Origin: Streptosporangium carneum
GTDB taxonomy: Bacteria; Actinomycetota; Actinomycetes; Streptosporangiales; Streptosporangiaceae
NCBI RefSeq assembly: GCF_027922005.1
Contig: NZ_BSEV01000046.1
Coordinates: 1 to 39,287, forward strand
Reading direction: 5' to 3'
Length of the DNA: 39,287 nucleotides
The position numbers were made by a program, and so were the translations under genes. This document shows, piece after piece, positions 6,745-14,337 of this stretch. Position 1 is the first letter of the stretch. The number at the start of each line of letters is the position of its first letter. Under the pieces are notes generated by a model. The model was not told the origin of the DNA and searched no databases. It saw only the letters and a list, made by a program, of their open reading frames with translations.

Positions 6745-8037
6745 TCAGCCGATGAGCCCGAGAGCGCGAAGGATTTCGGTACGGTCGACGTCCGGCAGCG
6801 CGCCGAACCGGCCGTGCAGGTATGCCTTCTCCAGGTTCTGGGACTTTCTCACCCGTTCACCGGCGAACTCGGCCAGCGCACCCAGCCGAGTCGCGCCGTC
6901 CTCGGCCTTCTCGGTCAACCAGACCTCGTCCCGGTTGAGGTGGTTGAGCAGACTCGTGTCATGGGAGGTGAAGATCAGCTGTGCGCCTTCCGGGTTCGTC
7001 ACCGGGTCGTGGAACAGCCGGATGAGTTGCATGGACAACGTCGGGTGCAGGCTCGCGTCCAGCTCGTCGAACAGCAGGAGCGACCCGGACCTGAGCGCGG
7101 ACAGGACTGGTCCGATGAGCTGGAACCAGGTGCGTGTGCCCTCCGACTCCGCCGCGAAGTCGAGGGGCACCCTTTCCTCAGCCGCCCGGTGGACAAGACG
7201 CACTCTGCGCTGCGCGCGCCCGCGTGACGCCCCTGCGCCGCCTTCCGGATAGAGGGGCTCGTGGTCGTCGATCACCACGTCGTCGATGCCGAGGTCGGCC
7301 AGGCGCAGCAGGGCCAGCGCCTGTGTTCGGTTGGCCTGGGAAAGGCTCTCCAGCTCCTCGAGTCCCGGCAACGACAGCTGGTTGCGGTCGGAGAGATCCT
7401 CGAACCAGCGAACCGTCGAATGCGTCGGCCCGTAATACGTCGGACGCCGGTTACGAGACTTCAACCCGAGCGTCTGGGCGTCGAGCAGGTCGCGGGCGAA
7501 GTCGGAGACGAGAGGCTCCTCGAACCGCCGGGCGATCGACAGCGCGAGCGTGCGAGCCGTCAGCAGCTCACGGGTGCCGGACAGGTTGCCGAGTCCGCGT
7601 TGCAGCTTGAGCTCGTCACCCTCGCGTTCGAAGATTCGCCGGCGTTTCTTCTCGGGATAGTGGAACAGGGCTTCGTAACGAACCGCCTGCCGGTCGAGTT
7701 CGACGACGTACTCGAACCGCACGCCCGATATGACGGACTCGACGGTGAACTCAGAAGGCCGGTTCTCACCGTCCGCGAACGCGAACGGCTCAACCGGGAT
7801 CTCGTCGTCCCAGAAGCGCAGCGACTCCCGGACGGCGGTTCGCAGCCAGGTCAGCGCGGCGATGACGTTCGACTTGCCGGAGGCGTTCGGGCCGAAGACG
7901 GCCGCGACCGGCAGCAGGCTCTCTCCCAGGTTGGGCACCGGGCGCGCCTCGACCCGGTCCCGGTCGACGGCGACCATCGACAACTCGACGGGGTCGAGCA
8001 CCGAGCGGAAGTTCGCCACCTCGAAGCGGATCAGCAC
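6745..8037 (-). CDS. ABC-type AAA ATPase (RloA/AAA15-like) of a putative defence pair
   Basis: 430 residues. Walker A is GPNASGKSN (49-57), an ABC-signature-like ESEGTR at 297-302, Walker B LLLFDELD (320-327) and the switch histidine in SHD (H359). This is the compact SMC/RecF-like ATPase class (AAA_15/AAA_21) used in anti-phage modules such as PARIS (AriA with AriB, DUF4435) and OLD-type systems. The protein probably senses invasion or a phage product and controls its Toprim-like partner. The pair resembles RloA-RloB. No restriction enzyme, integrase or transposase is adjacent. Defence is an inference from gene pairing. Confidence 0.75.
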   Translation of the reverse strand: MLIRFEVANFRSVLDPVELSMVAVDRDRVEARPVPNLGESLLPVAAVFGPNASGKSNVIAALTWLRTAVRESLRFWDDEIPVEPFAFADGENRPSEFTVESVISGVRFEYVVELDRQAVRYEALFHYPEKKRRRIFEREGDELKLQRGLGNLSGTRELLTARTLALSIARRFEEPLVSDFARDLLDAQTLGLKSRNRRPTYYGPTHSTVRWFEDLSDRNQLSLPGLEELESLSQANRTQALALLRLADLGIDDVVIDDHEPLYPEGGAGASRGRAQRRVRLVHRAAEERVPLDFAAESEGTRTWFQLIGPVLSALRSGSLLLFDELDASLHPTLSMQLIRLFHDPVTNPEGAQLIFTSHDTSLLNHLNRDEVWLTEKAEDGATRLGALAEFAGERVRKSQNLEKAYLHGRFGALPDVDRTEILRALGLIG

Positions 8038-8161
8038 AGCACCTCCCTTCCCGCACCCACGGAGTCATCGTAGCCACGATTCCGTCAACAACCTGCGAAA
8101 AACAGCCTCTGGCCGCATGTGTTCCGTGGACTGACCCCGGCCTCCGGAGGTTCCGGCCGAC

Positions 8162-8183
8162 CCGCCCGGGATGGCGGGCGGGA
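8162..8183 (-). terminator. G/C-rich hairpin after the sigma-factor partner gene
   Basis: CCCGCC and GGCGGG arms around CGGGAT lie immediately beyond the stop of the membrane partner gene. No U-run is present, so this is a weak terminator candidate. A second dyad (CCGGCCTCCGGAGGTTCCGG) lies close by. Confidence 0.3.
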
Positions 8184-8963
8184 TCAGGCGGCGGCGGTGA
8201 GACCTTCGGCGACCTTCCTCAGTTCGCGGGCGATTGCGTCGGCGTCGTCGAACTCCTTGGCGTAGACCGGGCTGAACATCACCTCCGCCCACCGTTGCCC
8301 GCCCATGTCCACGAAGACGGTCGGCGTGCCGTCGCCGCCGTCCTCGCCGACCCCCTGCCTGATCAGGTAGCCGGCCCGGCCGCCCAGGGTCACCTCCTCA
8401 CCCTCGCGCACCTCGCGGTGCATCCGTAGGCGTTCCTCGACCTCCTGGACGGCCTGCCCCTCGTAGACGTAGATCTGGACGCAGTAGAAGCCGTTCTTGT
8501 CGCCGTCGTAGTTCCACGAGGTCGTGTACCTGTCGCCGAAGTCCAGGGACCAGTGGGACCACTGCAGACCCTCGGGCAGGTATCCCACCCTGACGTGCCC
8601 GAAGGCCCTTCCGTCGCCCAGGTCGCCGAGGTCGGGCGTCGCGGTCGGGTCGGGCTCGGGGGTGTCGTCGATGGCGGGGGGTTCCGGTGCGGCCGAGGCG
8701 GCGTCCGGCTGCGACGTCACGGAGGTCGCGACCATCCCGCCGGTCTCGCCCCCCCGTACGGCCGTCGAGTCCTGGCCGAGGACCAGGTAAGCGGGGACCA
8801 CGGCCGCCGCGACGGTCGCCGCGGCGGCCAGGGCGGTGAGCCTGACCCGCTTCGTCTTCCGCCGCGAGGACCGGAGAACCCGGTCCGCCAGGTCGGGCGC
8901 GGCGTGCAGCCGCTCGGTCTCGTCCGCCATGATCTGGCGAAGGCCGTCCTCAAGCGTGGACAT
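8184..8963 (-). CDS. single-pass membrane protein, probable anti-sigma or sigma-linked partner
   Basis: 259 residues from ATG 8963, which lies 14 bases inside the end of the sigma-factor gene, so the two are translationally coupled. Residues 1-36 are cytoplasmic and charged, 41-63 form one Ala/Val-rich transmembrane segment after a KTKRVRL stop, and the remainder is extracytoplasmic: a Pro/Asp linker (about 85-120) and a beta-rich domain ending RELRKVAEGLTAAA. This order is usual for the proteins encoded after SigE-family sigma factors. A zinc anti-sigma HxxxCxxC motif is not visible, so sigma inhibition is inferred from position. Confidence 0.6.
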   Translation of the reverse strand: MSTLEDGLRQIMADETERLHAAPDLADRVLRSSRRKTKRVRLTALAAAATVAAAVVPAYLVLGQDSTAVRGGETGGMVATSVTSQPDAASAAPEPPAIDDTPEPDPTATPDLGDLGDGRAFGHVRVGYLPEGLQWSHWSLDFGDRYTTSWNYDGDKNGFYCVQIYVYEGQAVQEVEERLRMHREVREGEEVTLGGRAGYLIRQGVGEDGGDGTPTVFVDMGGQRWAEVMFSPVYAKEFDDADAIARELRKVAEGLTAAA

Positions 8964-9465
8964 TGCTGATCACTCCTTTCACTGATTCCTCGCCGATCAC
9001 CAGGCGGAGCTTGGCGATCGCCTTCGACGCCTGGCTCTTCACCGTCCCTGCCGAGCAGCCGAGGATCTCCGCGGTCTGCGTCTCGCTGAGGTCCTCCCAG
9101 TACCGCAGGACGACCACCGCGCGCTGCCGGGGAGGCAGTGCGCGCAGGGTGTCCATGAGCACGTGGCGCAGGTCGACGTCGGCCTGCCGCGCCGACGACT
9201 CGGGAGGGGTGTGCGTCGGGATGATCCGCAGGATCGCCCGACGCCGGGCACGGCTGATGGCGGTGTTGACGATGACGCGGCGGACGTACGGCTCGGGGTT
9301 GTCGCGCCGCACCCGGTCCCAGTTCCGGTACGTGCGCTCCAGCGCCGTCTGCAGCAGGTCCTCCGCCTCCCCCTCGTCTCCGCACGCGAGGTAGGCGACC
9401 CGCAGCAGGCTCGTGCCGCGCGCGGCCACGAACGCGACGAACTCGTCGTCCTCGGTGCCGCTCAC
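8950..9465 (-). CDS. SigE-family ECF RNA polymerase sigma factor
   Basis: 171 residues from GTG 9465. Region 2 spans about 8-75 (FVAFVAARGTSLLRVAYLACGD, then AEDLLQTALERTY) and region 4 about 100-155 (LRALPPRQRAVVVLRYWEDLSETQTAEILGCSAGTVKSQASKAIAKLR). The length and sequence fit the short SigE family common in actinomycetes. It directs RNA polymerase to a small regulon and probably to its own promoter: the same -35/-10-like pair lies in front of this gene and of the divergent gene. Its start overlaps the stop of a seven-codon reading frame. Confidence 0.88.
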   Translation of the reverse strand: MSGTEDDEFVAFVAARGTSLLRVAYLACGDEGEAEDLLQTALERTYRNWDRVRRDNPEPYVRRVIVNTAISRARRRAILRIIPTHTPPESSARQADVDLRHVLMDTLRALPPRQRAVVVLRYWEDLSETQTAEILGCSAGTVKSQASKAIAKLRLVIGEESVKGVISNVHA

Positions 9466-9485
9466 GCCTGTTCATCCAATTCCAT
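9462..9485 (-). CDS. possible leaderless seven-residue upstream peptide (MELDEQA)
   Basis: An ATG at 9485-9483 opens a frame of seven codons ending in a TGA that overlaps the GTG of the sigma gene (GTGA). The ATG lies seven bases past a CGTATT -10-like element, at the expected transcription start, so the message could be leaderless. Ribosomes finishing here would be placed on the sigma start, which lacks a strong Shine-Dalgarno. It may instead be chance. Confidence 0.3.
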   Translation of the reverse strand: MELDEQA

Positions 9486-9492
9486 GACCCCT

Positions 9493-9522
9493 AATACGCC
9501 TGGGCCGCGCCGGGCGTTGCCC
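9493..9522 (-). promoter_or_regulatory. putative SigE-type promoter of the sigma operon
   Basis: On the minus strand GGGCAAC (9522-9516) is followed after 17 bases by CGTATT (9498-9493). The same pair with the same spacing occurs on the plus strand at 9600-9629. The two promoters lie in a 26-bp inverted repeat (9483-9508 and 9614-9639) with one mismatch that runs into the first codon on each side. Confidence 0.6.
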
Positions 9523-9599
9523 ACGTTCTTCGGTCGCCGGGAAAACAGCGGACCCGCGAACGCGAGATCCGCTCGCTGATCGAACCAGGGAGCGCTCGC

Positions 9600-9629
9600 G
9601 GGCAACCTCCCGGGCGGCCCAGGCGTATT
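9600..9629 (+). promoter_or_regulatory. putative SigE-type promoter of the divergent secreted protein gene
   Basis: GGGCAAC (9600-9606), 17 bases, CGTATT (9624-9629), then ATG at 9637. Transcription should begin at or next to the ATG, giving a leaderless message; no ribosome site lies in between. It mirrors the promoter of the sigma gene. Confidence 0.6.
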
Positions 9630-9636
9630 GGGGGTC

Positions 9637-10605
9637 ATGAAACCGGACGCCCAGAGGAAGCAGATGACATTCGTGACCGCGCCGATCCGGTCGCTGACCG
9701 CGATCGGGATCGGCCTGACCGCTGTGGCCGCCGTCGCCCTGACGGGCCCGCCGGGCCTCCCGCAGGGCCCGCCGAGCTCCCCGGACCTGCGGCTCGCAGC
9801 CGCCGCCCGGTCGGTGGCGGCCCCGGCCGAGGGGGCCTACTGGCACACGAGGACGCTGTGGAGGACCACCCATCCCCGGCAGCTCGGGAGCGGCTCGAAC
9901 CGCTACTGGGTGGAGGAGCAGCGGCTCGCCGAGACGTGGACCTCGCCTGACGGCAGGACCTGGTCCGGCTTCCGGAGGCTGGGGACGCGTCCGAAGAGCG
10001 CCGCGGACGAGAAGGCGTGGCGGCGCGACGGCTCCCCGGCCACGTGGAACCGTACGGCGGACGGCAGGACCGTCTCCCTGTCCACCGCGCCCGAGAAGGG
10101 CAGGGTCGTCGCCGTGAAGGAGCAGGTCGCGTTCCTCCTGGCCGAGCAGAAGCTGTCGTACGAGGAGCTCCAGAGGCTGCCCGCGGACCCCGCCGGGCTG
10201 AAGGCCTGGATCACGAAGGCCACGCGGGTCGCGAAGGTCCCCGACGACGCCGTCGACGGCTACGTGGCCGGGGCGCTGGCCTCGCTGCTGCACGAGGTTC
10301 CGGTGCCGAAGGAGGTCCGCGCCGCGGCGTACGAGGCGCTGCTGACGGTTCCCGGCGTCCGGCCCCTGGGGAGGATCAAGGACTCCCGGGGACGGCCCGG
10401 AGACGGCCTGTTCCTCGACCGGCAGCGAAAGGACTCCGTCGCGGTCACGACCCGGCTGGTCGTCGACGCCGACACGCGGCTGCTGCTGGAGGAGAGCCTG
10501 AAGACCACGATCGACGGCAGGCCGTTCCCGAACAAGACCTGGACCACGACCACGCTCCACGTCGGCTGGACCGACGACGAACCGACGATTCCCACCCTCC
10601 CCTAG
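9637..10605 (+). CDS. membrane-anchored or secreted protein, CU044_5270-like partner of SigE systems
   Basis: 322 residues from ATG 9637; a TTG three codons earlier (9628) is inside the -10 element and unlikely. Residues about 17-36 form an Ala/Val signal or anchor segment (SLTAIGIGLTAVAAVALTG). The exported part has a YWHTRTLWRTTHPRQ strand, a WVEEQRLAETWTSPDGRTW stretch and a second half with ALLTVPGVRPLGRIKDSRGR and a TRLVVDADTRLLLEE strand. This matches the layout of CU044_5270-family proteins that accompany SigE-type sigma factors. The role is probably envelope-associated. It shares its promoter sequence with the divergent sigma operon. Confidence 0.65.
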   Translation: MKPDAQRKQMTFVTAPIRSLTAIGIGLTAVAAVALTGPPGLPQGPPSSPDLRLAAAARSVAAPAEGAYWHTRTLWRTTHPRQLGSGSNRYWVEEQRLAETWTSPDGRTWSGFRRLGTRPKSAADEKAWRRDGSPATWNRTADGRTVSLSTAPEKGRVVAVKEQVAFLLAEQKLSYEELQRLPADPAGLKAWITKATRVAKVPDDAVDGYVAGALASLLHEVPVPKEVRAAAYEALLTVPGVRPLGRIKDSRGRPGDGLFLDRQRKDSVAVTTRLVVDADTRLLLEESLKTTIDGRPFPNKTWTTTTLHVGWTDDEPTIPTLP

Positions 10606-10637
10606 CCGCCGGTCAGCGCTCTCCCATCAGGGGCATG

Positions 10638-10675
10638 CGCGATCCTGGGGCCGGGGGACCTCAGGATCGCGTTTT
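10638..10675 (+). terminator. rho-independent terminator
   Basis: A 10-bp stem CGCGATCCTG (10638-10647) with CAGGATCGCG (10662-10671) followed directly by TTTT. It closes the gene ending at 10605. Confidence 0.8.
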
Positions 10676-10822
10676 GGGACGAGCGCACCGCCGAACCGGT
10701 GACCGCCCTCTCGTTCCCCGTGACGCACCCCGAAAGTCCCGGCCAGGAGCGTTGCCCCGGGCGAGGGGGAGGGACCCGCCGGGGCCGCTCGCCCCGATCA
10801 CGATCGATCATGACGACCGCGG

Positions 10823-11356
10823 TCATCGCGGGCGGCTGTCCGCCGACGTCCGGGTGACGCGGGCGGCGCCCGCCGCGAGGACCTCCCTGGCGATGGCGTC
10901 CCGCTGTGCCGCCTCCCTCTCCATGGCCTCCTGCTCGGCCGCCACACGGGCGTCGTACGCCGAGCGCGCGTAGGCGATCTCCCGCTGGTGCTCCTCGGTC
11001 CAGGTGACCAGCGCGCGGATGGTGTGGTGCAGGGTCGCGCCCAGGGGCGTGAGCTCGTAGTCCACCCGCGGCGGCACGGACGGATGCACGGTGCGGCTCA
11101 CCAGGCCGTCACGCTCCAGGTGGCGCAGGGTGCGGGCGAGCATCCGCTGGCTGATGCCGTCGATCCTGCGGCGCAGCTCGGTGAAGCGCAGGCTCTGCTG
11201 GTCGAGCAGGGCGATCACCAGCAGGGACCACTTGTCGGCGATCCGGTCGAGGATCTGCCGGACCTCGCAGTCCTGCCGCGTGTCCCACTGGAGGACGTCG
11301 TAGAGGTCGGCGGTATCCCCGCAGTAACCGGGGGACTTCGAAGTTCCGTCTTCCAT
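10823..11356 (-). CDS. HxlR-family winged-helix transcriptional regulator
   Basis: 177 residues. The single-domain HxlR fold covers about 28-120: DCEVRQILDRIADKWSLLVIALL with the conserved Cys (C30), then RFTELRRRIDGISQRMLARTLRHLERDGLVSRTVHPSVPPRVDYELTPLG. The C-terminal 55 residues are an Ala/Arg/Glu-rich helix beyond the usual ~120-residue family length. HxlR proteins often sense electrophiles or aldehydes through the N-terminal Cys. It is divergent from an MFS exporter and an FMN-binding protein and probably represses them. Confidence 0.85.
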   Translation of the reverse strand: MEDGTSKSPGYCGDTADLYDVLQWDTRQDCEVRQILDRIADKWSLLVIALLDQQSLRFTELRRRIDGISQRMLARTLRHLERDGLVSRTVHPSVPPRVDYELTPLGATLHHTIRALVTWTEEHQREIAYARSAYDARVAAEQEAMEREAAQRDAIAREVLAAGAARVTRTSADSRPR

Positions 11357-11404
11357 GCCTCCCGATGGTGTCTGAGGATGCTGCTGGTTACAAGAGGGAA
11401 CCGG

Positions 11405-11428
11405 CCGTCATGGGGAGAACCATGACGG
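11405..11428. promoter_or_regulatory. inverted repeat between hxlR-type regulator and MFS exporter
   Basis: A perfect 9-bp dyad CCGTCATGG (11405-11413) and CCATGACGG (11420-11428) around GGAGAA, 29 bases before the exporter start. It fits a repressor operator or a leader hairpin. The HxlR protein encoded divergently is the obvious candidate ligand. Confidence 0.45.
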
Positions 11429-11456
11429 GCTCTGCCTTTCCGAGAGGAATCTCCCC

Positions 11457-12890
11457 ATGTCCACATCGAGCGCCCGCATGGACGGACGCGCCTGGAGTCT
11501 GCTGTTCGTGCTGTGCGGAGCGATCTTCCTGGAGGGGATCGACGTGGCGATGCTGAACGTGGCGCTGCCGTCGATCCGGGCCGACCTGGGCCTGTCGACC
11601 GGGATGCTCAGCGGTGTGGTCAGCGCCTACGTGCTCGGCTACGGCGGGTTCATGTTGCTGGGCGGCAGGGCGGCCGACCTGCTGGGCCGCCGCAGGATGT
11701 TCCTGTCGTGGCTGACCGTCTTCCTGGTCTTCTCCGGTCTGGGCGGGTTCGCCACCGAGGGGTGGACACTGCTGGTCGCCCGGTTCGTCACCGGGGTCGC
11801 GGCCGCGTTCATGGCCCCGGCCGGGCTGTCGCTCATCACCTCCGCCTTCCCCGAGGGCCCGCAGCGCACCAGGGCGCTGGGCTTCTACGCGGGAACGGCC
11901 GCGGGCGGCTTCTCCCTCGGCCTGGTCGCCGGTGGCCTGCTGGCCTCGTTCGGCTGGCGGTGGGTGTTCTTCGCCCCGGTCATCCTGTCCGCGGTGATCC
12001 TGCTGGCGGCCGTACCCCTCATCAGGGAGCCGGTCGCCCCGCGACGCCCGGCGGGGGGCTTCGACCTGGCGGGCGCGCTCAGCGTCACCGGCGCGATGCT
12101 GCTGCTGGTGTACGGGGTGATCCGCTTGGAGCGTCCCGAAGGCGGCTGGGGCGGCACGGCGGTGACGTTCGCCGCGGGTCTGGCGCTGCTGGCCGTCTTC
12201 GTCGTGATCGAGCGGCGCTCGGCCAGTCCGCTGGTACGGCTGGGCATCCTGCGCTCGGGCCCCCTCGCGCGCGCCAATCTGGGGGCGCTGCTGTTCGTCG
12301 GCTCCTTCGCGGGCTTCCAGTTCCTGGTCACCCTGTATCTACAGGAGTTGCGCGGCTGGAGCACGCTGCAGACGGGTCTGGCCATGCTGGTGGTCGGCAT
12401 GGACACGGTTCTCGCCCCGACCCTGACGCCACGGCTGGTGAACCGGTTCGGCAACGTCCGGGTGCTGTTCGGAGGGGTGCTCCTGGCGACCCTGGCCTAC
12501 GCGCTGTTCCTGCCCGTCGGGCTGGACTGGGCCTACACCGCCATGCTGCCGACCATGGTCCTGCTGGGCCTGGCCTTCTCCCTGGCCTACGGCCCGTTGA
12601 CCATGGCCGCCGTCGAGGGCGTCGACGAACACGAGCACGGCCTGGCCGGCGGCCTGCTGTACACCGCGATCCAGTTCGGCACGGCCCTCGGCCTGTCGGC
12701 GATGACCGCCGTCAACGTCGCGGCGCTCGGCGACGGCGACTCGCCGGAGGCGAAGCTGGAGGCGCTGCGGACCGCTCTCGTCGTCCCGGTCGTCGCCGGA
12801 GTCCTCGGCGCGGTCGTCATCGCCTTCGGCCTGCGCGCCGGCAAAACGGCGAGGACCCCTGAACCTGTCCCCGCCGAGACCTCCGCCTGA
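11457..12890 (+). CDS. MFS drug exporter, DHA2 (14-TM) type
   Basis: 477 residues with GAGAGGAA upstream of ATG 11457. Hydrophobic segments fit the 14-helix DHA2/EmrB-QacA layout. The loop motif GGRAADLLGRRR (69-80) is MFS motif A, and helix 1 carries EGIDVAMLNVALPSI as in proton-driven drug antiporters. Residues 115-135 (ARFVTGVAAAFMAPAGLSL) resemble the next conserved segment and 140-170 the antiporter motif C region (GFYAGTAAGGFSLGLVAGG). It should export a hydrophobic compound using proton influx. It is followed after 19 bases by an FMN-binding protein gene, and is divergent from an HxlR regulator. Confidence 0.85.
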   Translation: MSTSSARMDGRAWSLLFVLCGAIFLEGIDVAMLNVALPSIRADLGLSTGMLSGVVSAYVLGYGGFMLLGGRAADLLGRRRMFLSWLTVFLVFSGLGGFATEGWTLLVARFVTGVAAAFMAPAGLSLITSAFPEGPQRTRALGFYAGTAAGGFSLGLVAGGLLASFGWRWVFFAPVILSAVILLAAVPLIREPVAPRRPAGGFDLAGALSVTGAMLLLVYGVIRLERPEGGWGGTAVTFAAGLALLAVFVVIERRSASPLVRLGILRSGPLARANLGALLFVGSFAGFQFLVTLYLQELRGWSTLQTGLAMLVVGMDTVLAPTLTPRLVNRFGNVRVLFGGVLLATLAYALFLPVGLDWAYTAMLPTMVLLGLAFSLAYGPLTMAAVEGVDEHEHGLAGGLLYTAIQFGTALGLSAMTAVNVAALGDGDSPEAKLEALRTALVVPVVAGVLGAVVIAFGLRAGKTARTPEPVPAETSA

Positions 12891-12909
12891 CCACGATCGG
12901 AGAGAACAG

Positions 12910-13398
12910 ATGGCCACGGAAGCGACGTCCTTCGCCGCGATCCAGGACGAGTTCAACGCCTACATCGGCGACATCGTCTACGCCACCATGACCACCGTCG
13001 ACAAAAGGGGCCGTCCCCGGGCGCGAGTGCTGATCCCCGTCTGGGAGATCGTCGAAGGGCGCCCCGTCGGCTGGCTGGCCACCTACAGGACCCCTGTCAA
13101 GGCGGCCCACCTGGCGGGCAACCCACACGCCGCCTTCTCCTACTGGACCCCGCGGCAGAACGCCGTCAGCGTCGACACCGTCGCCGAGTGGACCGACGAT
13201 CCGGAGATCAAGCGGCATGTGTGGGACCTCTACCTCAGGACCAGCCCTGCGGGAGCCGGATACGACCTGGGCCGTTTCTGGCGTGGAGGCCCCGCCGATC
13301 CCGAGCTTCACGTGCTGCGCCTGACTCCCTGGCGCGTCCAGGTCATCCGAGGCTCCGACCTGCGCGGCAGGATCTGGAAGGCCGAGGACGCCGCCTGA
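12910..13398 (+). CDS. pyridoxamine 5-phosphate oxidase-family flavin/F420-binding protein
   Basis: 162 residues, ATG 12910 with GGAGAG upstream. The split-barrel fold is indicated by DIVYATMTTVDKRGRPRARVLIPVWEI (about 21-46), WLATYRTPVKAAHLAGNPHAAFSYWTP (57-83) and the C-terminal HVLRLTPWRVQVI. Family members bind FMN or F420 and reduce or oxidise small substrates, or act as heme/flavin sensors. Co-transcription with the exporter suggests a resistance or detoxification pair under the HxlR regulator. Confidence 0.8.
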   Translation: MATEATSFAAIQDEFNAYIGDIVYATMTTVDKRGRPRARVLIPVWEIVEGRPVGWLATYRTPVKAAHLAGNPHAAFSYWTPRQNAVSVDTVAEWTDDPEIKRHVWDLYLRTSPAGAGYDLGRFWRGGPADPELHVLRLTPWRVQVIRGSDLRGRIWKAEDAA

Positions 13399-13427
13399 CG
13401 TCCGAGGCGGCCCGGCGTGCCACCGGG

Positions 13428-13526
13428 CGCCCGCCGGGCATCCGCGGAGAAGCCGGGCGGCGCCCACTGGACGTCCGCGGGGGAAGCCGGGCGGCGCCCG
13501 CCGGACGTCCGCGGGGAAGCGGACGG
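13428..13526. repeat. three imperfect tandem copies of a ~33-bp unit
   Basis: Copies at 13428-13460, 13461-13494 and 13495-13526, each starting CGCCC and containing TCCGCGG followed by GAAGC. They lie in the intergenic gap between the flavin-binding protein and the dioxygenase gene. An open frame runs through them but reads as Arg/Gly/Pro low complexity, so the stretch is treated as non-coding. Confidence 0.6.
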
Positions 13527-13552
13527 CGCGTGCCGCCCGGCCGGTGACGTCG

Positions 13553-13592
13553 CTTCGGGGCGCGACCGCGAAAAAGCGGTTGCGCCCCGAAG
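13553..13592. promoter_or_regulatory. 17-bp inverted repeat directly before the dioxygenase gene
   Basis: Arms 13553-13569 and 13576-13592, one mismatch in 17, with loop GAAAAA. It ends four bases before the first possible start (GTG 13597). It could be a large operator or, as RNA, a very stable hairpin masking the start. Confidence 0.5.
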
Positions 13593-13596
13593 TAGC

Positions 13597-14337
13597 GTGG
13601 CCGGTGTGGAAATCTTCGGTGAGGAGCATGTCGAGTCGTTCGTGCGCGACGGCTTCGTGAAGGTGACGATCGGCTCACGCGAGCAGGGCGAGGCGGCGCA
13701 GGCGCTGCTGTGGAGGCAGATCGGTCTGTCCCCGGACGAGCCCGAGGGCTGGCGCGAGCCGGTGGTGTGGGCCGCGGACATGACCGGGCAGGGGCCGTTC
13801 GGCGAGTTGGTCAGGTCTCCCGCGCTGGCGGCCGGACTGGACGCGCTGTGCGGGAAGGGCGGCTGGCAGCCGCGCGGCGCGGCGGGCAACATCCCGATCC
13901 GGTTCCCCCGGCGGCCACCGGCCGACGACCGCGGCTGGCACCTGGACGCCAACGCGCCCCAGCCCGACGGCAGTTGGGGGGTGACCGCCCGCTCGCACAG
14001 CCTCCTGGTGCTGATGCTGTTCTCCGAGGTCGGCGAGCTGGACGCGCCGACCAGGGTCAGGGCGGGCTCGCAGCGGGACAGCCTCGGGGCGCTGGACGAT
14101 GGGGAGGTGTACCACTACGTGCGCGCGGGCGCACTGGTGGACGAGGCCAGCAAGGACCGCCCCGTGGCGCTGGCGACCGGCTCGCCGGGCGACGCCTACC
14201 TGGTGCATCCGCTGACCGTGCACGCCGCGCATGAGCACCTGGGCGACAGGCCCAGGTTCATGGCGCAGATGCCGTTCATGCTGACGGAGCCGCTGGACCC
14301 GGCAGCGGACACACCGCTGGGCAGAGCTCTCCGTTAG
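13597..14337 (+). CDS. phytanoyl-CoA dioxygenase-like Fe(II)/2-oxoglutarate oxygenase
   Basis: 246 residues from GTG 13597; GTG 13606 is equally possible, and neither has a clear ribosome site. The iron-binding triad is visible as H115-x-D117 in WHLDAN and a distal histidine in TVHAAHEHLG (H209 or H212), with an arginine in DRPRFMAQ for the 2-oxoglutarate carboxylate. The N-terminal EEHVESFVRDGFVKV is the common opening of PhyH proteins. It should hydroxylate an unknown small molecule. The stop overlaps the stop of the convergent MBL gene (13-base-level packing, TTAG). Confidence 0.75.
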   Translation: MAGVEIFGEEHVESFVRDGFVKVTIGSREQGEAAQALLWRQIGLSPDEPEGWREPVVWAADMTGQGPFGELVRSPALAAGLDALCGKGGWQPRGAAGNIPIRFPRRPPADDRGWHLDANAPQPDGSWGVTARSHSLLVLMLFSEVGELDAPTRVRAGSQRDSLGALDDGEVYHYVRAGALVDEASKDRPVALATGSPGDAYLVHPLTVHAAHEHLGDRPRFMAQMPFMLTEPLDPAADTPLGRALR

